Of a DNA stretch of 64,000 nucleotides, positions 1 through 9,875 are shown in pieces; position 1 is the first letter of the stretch; each line of letters starts with the position of its first letter. The translations under genes and the position numbers were made by a program. Location of the stretch: positions 1-64,000 of the forward strand of contig JAJKFJ010022692.1 in NCBI GenBank assembly GCA_027382625.1, given 5' to 3'. The stretch comes from Tetmemena sp. SeJ-2015 (taxonomy: Eukaryota; Ciliophora; Spirotrichea; Sporadotrichida; Oxytrichidae). Under the pieces are notes generated by a model. It was given only the letters and a program-made list of their open reading frames with translations. It made no database searches and was not told the origin of the DNA.

Positions 1-2110
1 GCCGATTCAGGCCCCCCGAAAGACCGGGGGAGATGGTTGTCGGGACTGTTACTCAGCATTAGGGTACAAAGACCTCCCTTATCCTTTTTGGACCTTGGGG
101 GGCCTCAAATTCCTATCAAAAAAAAAAATAGTTAAATTTGGCTAAAAAAAACCCCCACTCATTTTGGCTATAACTCGCAAGATGATCGGACGCCTATGGG
201 GAACGCCGCTCGATTCAGGCCCCTTGAATGACCGGGGGAATGTTGCGGACTGTTTCACGATTAGGGTACAAAGACCCCTCTATTTTGGACCTTGGGGAGC
301 CTTTAATTTTCCCAATTTAAAAACAAAAATAGTCTAAATTTGGCTAAAATACCGACTCATTTTGGCTATAACTCGCGAACGACTGATCGGGCGCCAATAT
401 GGGGAACGCCGCTCGATTCAGCGCCCCTTGAATGACCGGGGTAGATGGTTGTCGGGAGCTGTTACTCACGCATTAGGGTACAAAGACCTCCCTCTATCCT
501 TTTAGGTACCTCTGGGGAGCCTCAAATTCCTAATCAAAAACAAAAATAGTCTAAATTTGGCTAAAATCCCCGACTCATTTTGGCTATAACTCGCGAACGA
601 CTGATCGGACGCCAATATGGGCAACGCCGCTCGATTCAGCGCCCTAGAAATGACCGGGGTAGATGGTTGTCGGGAGCTGTTACTCACGCATTAGGTACAA
701 AAAACCTCCCTCTATCTTTTAGGTACCTTGGGGAGCCTCAAATTCCTAATCAAAAACAAAACTAGTCTAAATTTGGCTAAAAATACCCCGACTCATTTTG
801 GCTATAACTCGCGAACGACTGATCGGACGCCAATATGGGCAACGCCGCTCGATTCAGGGCCCCTTGAATGACCCGGGTAGATGGTTGTCGGGAGCTGTTA
901 CTCACGCATTAGGGTACAAAGACCTCCTCTATCCTTTTAGGTACCTCTGGGGGGCCTCAAATCCTAATCAAAAACAAAAATAGTCTAAATTTGGCTAAAA
1001 ATACCCCCGACTCATTTTGGCTATAACTCGCGAACGACTGATCGGACGCCAATATGGGCAACGCCGCTCGATTCAGCGCCCTTGAATGACCGGGGTAGAT
1101 GGTTGTCGGGAGCTGTTACTCAGGGATTAGGTACAAAGACCTCCCCCCTATCTTTTGGTACCTTGGGGAGCCTCAAATTCTAATCAAAAACAAAAATAGT
1201 CTAAATTTGGCTAAAAATACCCCGACTCCCTTTTTGGGTATAACTCGCGAACGACTGATCGGACGCAATTTTGGGCAACGCCGCTCGATTCAGCGCCCCT
1301 TGAATGACCGGGGTAGATGGTTGTCGGGAGCTGTTACTCAAGCATTAGGGTACAAAGACCTCCCTCTATCCTTTTAGGTACCTCTGGGGAGCCTCAAATT
1401 CCTAATCAAAAACAAAAATAGTCTAAATTTGGCTAAAAATACCCCGACTCATTTTGGCTATAACTCGCGAACGACTGATCGACGCCAATATGGGCAAACG
1501 CCGCTGATTCAGCGCCCTTGAATGACCGGGGTAGATGGTTGTGGGGGCTGTTTAAACAGCATTAGGGTACAAAGACCTCCCTCTATCCTTTTAGGTACCT
1601 CTGGGGAGCCTCAAATTCCTAATCAAAAACAAAAATAGTCTAAATTTGGCTAAAAATACCCGACTCAAATTTTGGCTATAACTCGCGAACGACTGATCGG
1701 ACGCCAATATGGGCAACGCCGCTGGATTCAGCGCCCTTGAATGACCGGGGTAGATGGTTTCGGGCTGTTACTCACGCATTGGGTACAAAGACCTCCTTAT
1801 CCTTTTAGGTACCTTTTGGGAGCCCCAAATTCCCAATCAAAAACAAAAATAGTCTAAATTTGGCTAAAAATACCCCGACTCATTTTGGCTATAACTCGCG
1901 AAGGGCTGATCGGACGCCAATATGGGCAACGCGCTCGATTCAGGCCCCTTGAATGACGGGTAGATGGTTGTTCGGGAGCTGTTACTCACGCATTAGGGTA
2001 CAAAGACCTCCTCCCTTTTTGTACCTCTGGGAGCCCCAAATTCTATCAAAAACAAAAATAGTCTAAATTTGGCTAAAAATACCCCGACTCTTTTGGCTAT
2101 AAATCGCGAA
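1..2110. repeat. Tandem satellite, about 218-bp unit
   Basis: A unit recurs head to tail. The phrase GGCTATAACTCGCGAACGA reappears near 364, 583, 801, 1019, 1457 and 1675, and variants lie near 168, 1237, 1889 and 2096, so the spacing is about 218 bp and there are about ten copies. Each unit also carries GATTCAGCGCCC, GACCGGGGTAGATGG, TACAAAGACCTCC and AAATAGTCTAAATTTGGC. The short ORFs inside are the same frame repeated in each copy and carry no domain. Copies differ mostly by single-base and homopolymer-length changes. No gene is seen here. Satellites of this kind fit a ciliate germline chromosome rather than a gene-sized somatic one. Confidence 0.95.
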
Positions 2111-2830
2111 CGACCCATGGGCCAAAATGGGCAAAGCCGGGTCGATTTAGGCCCTAAAAAGGCCCGGGGGTTGAAGGGTTTTCGGGGGGTTTTTCAACCA
2201 ATTAGGGGGAAAAAAGGACTTTTATTTTAAAATTTTTAAAACCCGGGGAGCCCCAAATTAAAAAAAAAACCAACAATAAAACCCCAAAAATTGGGGCCTT
2301 TAAAAATAACCCCCATTTAAAATTTTGGAATTTAAAAAAAAATCGCGAACCCCCTGTTAGCCAATTTGGGGCAAACCGCCCCAAAACGGGGCCGCCCCTA
2401 AAATACCGGGGGGTTGGGTTTGGGACTGGCTAAAAATTTGGGGGGCAAAAACCCCCCCCAAACCTTTTGGCCGGGGAAACCTTCAAAAAATTTTTCCCAA
2501 TTAAAAACAAAAAAATTTTTTAAATTTGGCTAAAAGACCCCCGGGTTCAATTTTGGCTTTCTGGAACGAAAAAAACGGGGCCAATTTTTGGGCCCCAAAG
2601 CCGCCCTTTTAAAACCCGTTTTAATGACCGGGGTTAAAAAGGTTTTCGGGGGGTTTACCCCCCAAGGCATTTTTGGTACAAAGACCCCCTCTTAAAAAAA
2701 AAAAACCTTTTATAATTCAATTTCAAATAAAAAAGGGGTTTTTGGCCGGGCCCCCTTTTGAAATCCATGTGCAAAAATGGGGGTTTTAACCCAATGGTTA
2801 TAAAGCAAAAAATTTTTTTCCCGAGATTTT
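2111..2830. repeat. Degenerate continuation of the 218-bp satellite
   Basis: The 218-bp motifs remain recognisable (AAATCGCGAAC near 2100, TTTAAATTTGGCTAAAAGACC near 2520) but are full of expanded C, G, A and T runs. The texture resembles averaged reads from unequal repeat copies at least as much as real divergence. Base-level content here should not be trusted. Confidence 0.75.
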
Positions 2831-4040
2831 GACACATCCTAGCCTAGCAGAGACGTTCTCAAAATGATCTACAATAAAAATGAGTTTTTTTTGGAGAGGA
2901 AACAAAGACCCCAAAATTTTTGGGTTTTGGGGAAAATTTCCTTAAAAACCCAAAAACAGCCTTTTCAAGGTCATTAAAGATTTAAAGATTTAGGTACCTT
3001 TAAAATGCAAAAATGCGTTTTTGCACCCCCTTTAGCTCCCCAACCAATGCTCTGCGGTGCAAACCCGTGCGCAAAACGGACTCAGGCCCCCCAAATGACC
3101 CAGATAGCTCTGTTTGAGACCCCGCTAAAAATGTTGCGGGGGCGATCGCACCCTAAAAAGGGGGTTTTTTGGGCCCGGGGCCCCCTTGAAGTCCATTTCA
3201 AAAGTGGGGTTTTCCCCCTAATGAATTTTAAAGCAAAATTTTTTTTTCCAAAAGATTTTGGGCACATCCCAGATAGCAGAAAACTTTTTCAAAGGGGATT
3301 ACAAAAAAAAATGAGTCTTTCTGGAGACGAATCAAAAGAGCCCCTATTTGTGGGCAGTTGCCCTTTCAAACAAACCCAAAAACAGCCTTTTCAAAGTCAT
3401 TCAAATTTGATGATCAGGTAACCCTTTAAAAATGAAAAACCTTTTTGCACCCGCTCTAGCTCCCCAGCCAAAAGCTCTGCGGTGAAAACCCGTGCGAAAA
3501 TTTTGGACTCAGGCCCCTAAAAGACCCCGATGCTCTTTTTGGCCCTCGCTAAAGTGTTCGGGGTCGGTGACCCAAAAAAGGGTTTTTTTTGGGGAGCCTC
3601 TTCGAAGCCCATGTGCAAAAGGGCTTTTCACCTAATGAGTTTAAACAAAATTTTTTCCGAGTTTTTTGACACATCCTGATAGCAGAGCGTTCTCAAGTAT
3701 TGAAAAAAAAAAATGAGTTTTTCTGGAGAGGAATCAAAGACCCCATTTTGTGGGCATTTGCCTTAAAAAACGCCCGGAAAAACACCCTTTTAAAAGTCAT
3801 TAAAGATTTGATGACAGGTCCCTTAAAAGTGCAAAAATGCTTTTCCCACCGTCTAGTCCTCACCAATGCTCGCGGTGAACCAGTGCGCAAATCGGACTCA
3901 GCGCCCCCCCTCAAATGACCCAGATAGCTCTTTTTGAGAGCTCGCTAAAAGTGATGCGGGGTCGAGTCGCACCCATAAACAGGGCGTTTTTTGGCTGGAG
4001 CCCTCTTCGATGTACATGTTCAAAAGTCCCGTTTTCACCT
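2831..4040. repeat. Second tandem satellite, about 400-430-bp unit
   Basis: About three copies of an unrelated unit. The phrase GAGTTTTTCTGGAGAGGAATC or a close variant starts at about 2882, 3313 and 3715. Later in each unit come an AGCTCCCCA-CCAATGCTCTGCGGTG segment, TGACCCAGATAGCTC and a TTTTGACACATCCTGATAGCAGAG segment. The array ends sharply near 4040 in unique AT-rich DNA. The ORF at 3005-3421 lies entirely inside this repeat and I do not call it a gene. Confidence 0.9.
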
Positions 4041-5394
4041 GTTTAAAAAGTAATTGTCTGAAACCGAAACAAAAAATAAAAAAGTGTGATCTCAACAAAT
4101 AAATATTATTTTTAGTTAAGTATTAAGGGAATAGATAATTTGCTCAGCTTAGCATTAAAAAAAACGGAGATAGAAGACGTAAAAATTTATAAATTATAAA
4201 TTCGCAACAAAAGTAAAAAGTTAATATTAAAATAATTAAATAGTTAAGTAAAAATAAAATATAAAAAAAATATAAGCAAGTTAATGAATTACTGCCCCTT
4301 CTCTTTTTCTTTAAAGAACAACAATATAAATTATATTATTCAGTTTAAGAATAAATGATGCTTCTCTTCTTCTATTTAGAGTAATAAGAGAATATTTTTT
4401 GTGACAAAATTATCATTTTGATGATATTAGATCGCATGACAAATTTCAATTCTGGCTTGTTATGTGAAATGCTTTTAATTTGAATACGAATAGTTTATAT
4501 GCGATTATTCTTTTTTAAATTAATGATTTTTAATGTTTTTTAGTCTTAGTGCCAGCGTAGTATATTTTAATTATATTTTTTAAAAGCAATTCTTATCCTA
4601 AAATGAAAGTACGAAGTTGAGCTATCTTGAAATTCTCTCTGTTATTCTTTCTTGAACAATTTAACCTACTGCATAATTTTCGTGATCATCTTGGGAAGCT
4701 AGATAAAAATACATCATTAAAATCCAAAAAGCAATTAGAGATGCTTTCAATTTAGAACTAACCCTAAAGCTAGTCACATACAATAAGAAGCGCACTCCTA
4801 CTACTCGTACAAAACAAAAGAGCTCCCTCTTTCAACCATAAGCCTAAACATACTATTGAAATTTTCAGATCGACTGGAGATGGTATTAATTATTTCTATC
4901 ACATTACATAGGATAATAGTACGATTTTCAAACTAGTACTGAATAAGTGCTGGTTTTTAAATTGATTATTAATTACATTCCTAAAATTTTACTTTACTTT
5001 ACTTTACTATTTCTATCACAAGTATAAACAAGGCTTCAAAATCAATGAAATGTGGAAAAAGAAACAAAAATAAATAAACAATTACTAAATGTAAGTAGTG
5101 TTATCAAAGAAGACAAGCAGCAATTCTTTGAGTTTGTCATTTGAATCCTCAATTCCTTAAAAAGCAGTCAAGGAATGGCGCTCACACTAAAAAAACATCA
5201 AAAATCATTCATTTTAAAAATATAGTAGTCGCCAATATACAATTCGTATTCAACCTATAATAAGAATCAAAAATTAATTTATGATTTTGTTTGCAGCAAG
5301 CTGTAGATCAAGAGGTGAATCAATAGCATTAATACCGAAAAACGCACTACTCCTTTTTACTTATTTTGATCTATCAGTAATTTAAATTTAATTA
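4041..5394. other. AT-rich non-coding stretch
   Basis: This stretch is very AT-rich and has dense stops in all frames, including TGA. A short TTTAC-type repeat (ACTTTACTTTACTTTAC) lies near 4990. I see no gene, RNA or pointer-flanked coding fragment. It separates the satellites from the inverted-repeat region. Confidence 0.6.
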
Positions 5395-7280
5395 TCAACT
5401 CTATTATAGATCAATAATTAATTTTTAAAATTAAGAATTAAATAATTAAAGCCTTGAAGAGCATTATTGTATCCCCAAAATCAATAATAAGATATGTAAT
5501 TTTGAGTATTATAGGGAGGAAAGATTAGATTATCTAAGAAAAACTTTTTTCCAAATGCATTTACATAGAATAAAGACAAAAAGACAATAATTTGCTAACA
5601 AAAGCTCTAATTCACATGTAATATACTGAAAATTCACCGTAAGATGAGCTTTTGAATTTTTTTTTGGCAAATATAATTACTCTATTTGCTTTCGATGTGC
5701 TCATTTTGATTGGCATAAAATTAATTCTCTTTCGCTATTATAGGGAGGACAGAAAAATAGGAGATCGTTAGTTGCCAAAATTGAAATTCAAGAGCGTCAA
5801 CTCTGTAGTGTGAGGGTGTTCACCTTAAAAGTGGTTAAGAATAGAGCTTTTTATATTTATGAAATGATTCAAAGGTAATTAATTGATGGACGAATGAGGG
5901 TTTTACGATTAGTAGACTTCATTTTCTTCTCCCCTGTTTTCACTCTACTCTACTCTACCTCCCCTCTCACCTTCGCACCTACCTCCGGCTGTGCCTCTCT
6001 CTCCCACTCCTCACCTACTCCTTCCTCCCCCTTTACTCTCGACTCTCCTCCTCCCTCTCCTCCTCCTCCTCCTCTCCTCCCCCCTCCCCCCTCCTCCTTA
6101 GTGCTCGACTCTCTCACTTACCTCACAGGAGGTCTTCTTTGCATTTCCAAAGGTGAGAGCAATAAAAAGTCGAGAAAGTTTGAGCCTCTGGCTCTCAGCT
6201 AAGCAGGAGGTGAGGAGTGGGAGAGAGAGGCACAGCCGGAGGTAGGTGAGAAGGTGAGAGGGGAGGTAGAGTAGAGTAGAGTGAAAACAGGGGAGAAGGT
6301 GAAGTCTACTAATCGTAAACCATCATTCGTCCATCAATTAATTACCTTTGAATCATTCATAAATATAAAAAGCTCTATTTTTAACCACTTTTAAGGTGAA
6401 CACCCTCACACCACAGAGTTGACGCTCTTGAATTTCAATTTGGCAACTAACGATCACCTATTTCTATCCTCCCTATAATAGTAAAAATGATTTAGAAATG
6501 TTATCTGACGTTTTTGTTTTATTTAGCCTCACATTATTTTATTTTTTTAATCGATGTAGCTCTAATGCTACTAATCTCATCTCATGGCTACGAAGTTATT
6601 AATTGGGTGACCTCTTTGAAAGCCCATTTTCATTTAATAACATGTAAATATAATGAGTTAATTTAATATCTGATAATAGATAATTCTGATCACTTTCAAT
6701 TAAAGAAAGTCATTTTGCGGATCATGTAATATTATTTGAGCTATAGAGTGTAACTCATCACATACCTTAGCTAAGAAATAACAGATTAGGCAGAATTGCG
6801 ATGTCTCACATTAATACCATAGCCATTAGCTTTATAATCCTTCCAATCTCCTTGACAGATATCATAATCAGCGAAAGGAGGCTGCGAATCTCTGTGTGCT
6901 TTGGTATTTACTGCGAATTCTGACAGAGAGCTTTGAGTTCCATTGATATAAAGTACAGTGTAAAGGGTAGTAATAATACAGTTACATGAGAGGTATGTAG
7001 AAGTAGGTCACCTGCGTGTTCGAATTTGTGGGAATTTATACTCCTGTTTGCTATGGAGACACTGCTAGAATTTGGCAATGGAGACTTCTCAGTTACACAA
7101 GCGATTTCTTATCTTGTTATGTTGGTTAGAATTCTTAAATTTATTTCTGATCAGTTACACTATAATACTCAAAATTACAACTTTCATATATTAATTTTAT
7201 AATGATAAAATGCTGTCCTCAGCATTAATTAAGTAATTCAAAATTTAAAAAATTAATTCTTGATTTATAATAACCCTTTT
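5395..7280. mobile_element. Outer inverted-repeat element, imperfect arms
   Basis: The arm at about 5395-5513 and the reverse complement of about 7150-7275 are similar over roughly 110 bp, ending inward in the shared string GTAATTTTGAGTATTATAG. Between the arms lie the inner fold-back (5735-6481) and asymmetric AT-rich DNA with no transposase-like frame. It looks like a non-autonomous terminal-inverted-repeat element, possibly with a second element inserted. The outer limits are approximate and no target duplication could be fixed. Confidence 0.6.
5735..6481. mobile_element. Fold-back (MITE-like) element with long inverted arms
   Basis: The sequence from CTATTATAGGGAGGA at 5735 to its reverse complement ending at 6481 is a near-perfect inverted repeat with arms of about 290 bp. 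They include a pyrimidine-rich tract on one side and the matching purine tract on the other. The loop (about 6030-6200) is extremely C/T-rich. A further copy of the end motif, TATTATAGGGAGGA, lies at about 5508. The ORF at 5894-6202 is only the low-complexity pyrimidine tract. No transposase is present, so the element is non-autonomous, or a structural palindrome. Confidence 0.85.
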
Positions 7281-7491
7281 CTTCTTCTTTTACAATTCAC
7301 CTTTCATTTATTCAATCTTTAAATTATATCTAAGCACATAATCATTTTTTTCAGAAACACACTTTTCATAATTAAGAGATGATAGTTTTTTAATTTTTCA
7401 AGTATAAGGTTCTGACTGTCACAACTCTTTATACATATTAAATTCGCTAATCTAATTATCTCTCACCAATAAAAGAAAGCTGGCTGACTGT
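7281..7491. other. Short AT-rich spacer downstream of the K+ channel locus
   Basis: It lies between the outer inverted-repeat arm and the stop codon of the scrambled K+ channel (7492-7494). No coding frame is recognised. Confidence 0.5.
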
Positions 7492-9875
7492 TCATTTATA
7501 TTGATTATTATTTAATGATGAGTTGTTTTCATTCTTAATATTTCTGAGATATTCTCTTGTTTTACTTATATTTGTTTCATCTTGTACAATTACTTGATTC
7601 GTCAATCTGTCAACTTCTCTTTCCAAATAATTTATACTTTTTTCGAGCTTCCTTGTAATCACTTGTATACTTTGAGGCTCTATATAATTAAGTAAAATAT
7701 TATCTTACGATTCTTGAAGGACTTAATTCCAAAAATGGCTTTTCTTAATTAACAAAAGCTATAGTATTTTGTTGCTATTTTTAAACTGCAGGATGCAAAG
7801 TTAGTATTTAACTGAATCTCATTTTATTTAGGATAATGAGAAGGTGAAAATAGAGAAGTAGGAGTATGGTTTTAGACTAAGTTCCTTCTTCCCATAGAGG
7901 CATCGCCAGGCTATTGATTAAGTTTTCTTTATTAATGTAGCATCAGCACATAAAAGCTTAATGCCTGCTTAGTTTTTTAAATTACCATGAGGTCCTGAAC
8001 TTTAAATATTTTAGCCACTATTGTTAATAAAAACTTCTTTTTCCATCATTTCATAATAATCTCCTTGCAGATCATGAATTAATATTTAATAGTCGCCATA
8101 AGTTACTTTATGTCAAATCTGGATTACAAAGAGAATTTAAAAGCTGCTAAAGTATTGTTACAATATGAGGATTGAAATAAGCCTAGCAAGTCAAAATATC
8201 TCATTTAATTAATAAACTTCTCCTGAAGCATACAGAGTTGATAATTTATAGTCTGGATTTTAATTAGAATTTGAAAGTAAAAACTCTTTGAGAAGTATAA
8301 TGATATAATTTAATTGCTTTGTAAATATTTTATTGGAAATCTGGGAGAAGCCCTTTCAAAACGTTTTTAAGTCAGAAATTTAAGGTTAGAATCCCTGACA
8401 CTTAAACAAAAAAAAAAAATTTATCAGGCCGTAAATTTTATATTTAGCTTTTATAAAATTTTTTTCCTAAAATTTAATTTTTGGAAAAATTTTCAAGGAT
8501 TTAATTCATAAAAAATAATTACACTATTTATTGCATAATTTTTTTGAGGAAAAAAATTAAATATGCTGTTTAATTTCTATATTTATTTTAGAGGAGAATT
8601 AGTAGGTATTTTATTCTTTTATGATTTGAATTTGATCCAAACCAATATAAAATAATTACTGTTTAGCAATTAAAGATTAAAAAATGCTTTTAAACTGCTT
8701 AAATTAATTTATAACTTACGCATATGTTTAATTTAAATAAATTTCCAATTACTCTGTAAATATCTTTATATTTGCAAATTTGGTTAAGAAGTTGCTGTTA
8801 CCCATTTTCTTAATCAGATTCGTTATGTTCTTTTCCTTCATAATTAAAATTGATCTTGAGTGGCTTTATGAACTCCTCAGTAAAATATATATTCTTCTTT
8901 GTTCATAGCAAATGTTTCTATGCTTTCTGCTGCTTTCATAATGATCTTAGTCACATGGATTGAGTCTTATCACAGTTTTTCCAACGCAAGTAATCTTCAA
9001 TTGCAAATACTATACCCTTGGTCTTCTTGTAAACTATCCTAGCGATGTCGCTAAAGTATTTCTTTTCCATTTTCTCACTCAAACTTATTCTATATATTTC
9101 ATGTCCCATTCCATAGCAGTACTACTACCTTGATATTCATATTGCAACTCACTTTAGTCAGAGGAACTTGCTATCAGATTTGAGATTAATTTGCCTTATG
9201 ACTTATAATTATTTGGTCAATACTCGAACTTGAGGGCATGCTTGAAGAGGCTTATTTACAGTTATAGATTTATTTCTTGAGAGCAAGTCCAATAAGGATA
9301 TTTTTGTGATCTATGCCTTAAGGATCTGTAGAATTCTTATTCGTTAATAAAATACAAACTTTGGCCTTCTCTAGTATTTAATACTCTAAATTATGGGGTT
9401 GCCATTTTGGTAGTATATAGATTTTTCGAAGTTTGGATCATGAAGAAACATCTCCATTTCAATAGCTGATAAATAATTCTATCTTAAGATCCATGATCTT
9501 AATGGAATAACTCCTCACAAAAGTTTCTGAGAGCTTAAACAACAACATATCCTGTAATCATTTGATTAAACGAAAATTTTTATATCTCAGGGTTAGACTT
9601 GTATATCTTTTTCAATCTAAGTAGAAATAATGTTGGTTTGTTAAGGTATGATAATCACAATTGTGAACAAATTAATAATGCTAACTCACATCAGTTTCTC
9701 CAAGCATAACAGTACTTTTGTTAAAAATTATTTAGAGTAATCTCGAAAGAGAAAGACAAAAAATATCCCTCAATAAAAATACTATGGACTGTTTTAAGCA
9801 ATGAACAACTTTAAAAGATGCACTTAATGAATTAATTTAATAGAATTGTTTGTTTGTTAGCAGCATGAATCGAAT
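7492..9875 (-). other. K+ channel even-numbered coding segments (MDS array 2)
   Basis: Segments on the minus strand: 9789-9875, 9735-9763, 9633-9667, 9478-9561, 9390-9462, 9271-9372, 9204-9251, 9147-9189, 8949-9124, 8892-8932, 8856-8878, 8754-8844, a piece ending near 8309-8320, 8139-8275, and the C-terminal tail from 8077 down to 7492. Each supplies a piece missing from array 1; for example 9478-9561 encodes ITGYVVVQALRNFCEELFH and 9271-9372 encodes TNKNSTDPQGIDHKN. One piece (8856-8878, encoding EEFIKPLK) sits before 8754-8844 but belongs after it, so the alternation is not perfect. Confidence 0.85.

Noticed and set aside
502..1377. Repeated 61-92-codon ORFs on both strands
   Set aside because: They are the same frames recurring in each 218-bp satellite unit and carry no domain.
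2280..3175. CCCCAAAA-like and GGGGTTTT-like strings suggesting telomeric or transposon ends
   Set aside because: They occur singly inside homopolymer-degraded satellite and are not tandem telomere repeats.
3005..3421. 138-codon ORF
   Set aside because: Lies wholly within the 400-430-bp satellite and changes between copies; low complexity, no homology recognised.
5894..6202. 102-codon Pro/Ser-rich ORF
   Set aside because: It is the pyrimidine tract of the palindromic element; the other arm is its reverse complement.
8095..8101. GCCATAA shared with 10658-10664 as a K+ channel pointer
   Set aside because: The neighbouring shared AAAAGCT (8139-8145 and 10735-10741) restores the RCK2 frame better, so this match is probably coincidental.
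8354..8401. A GGTTAGAATCCC string resembling a tRNA T-loop
   Set aside because: No matching acceptor stem, D-arm or anticodon arm could be drawn around it.
8949..9667. A second, tandem K+ channel paralogue
   Set aside because: It contains only the fragments missing from the other array, none duplicated, and shares pointers with it at each edge.
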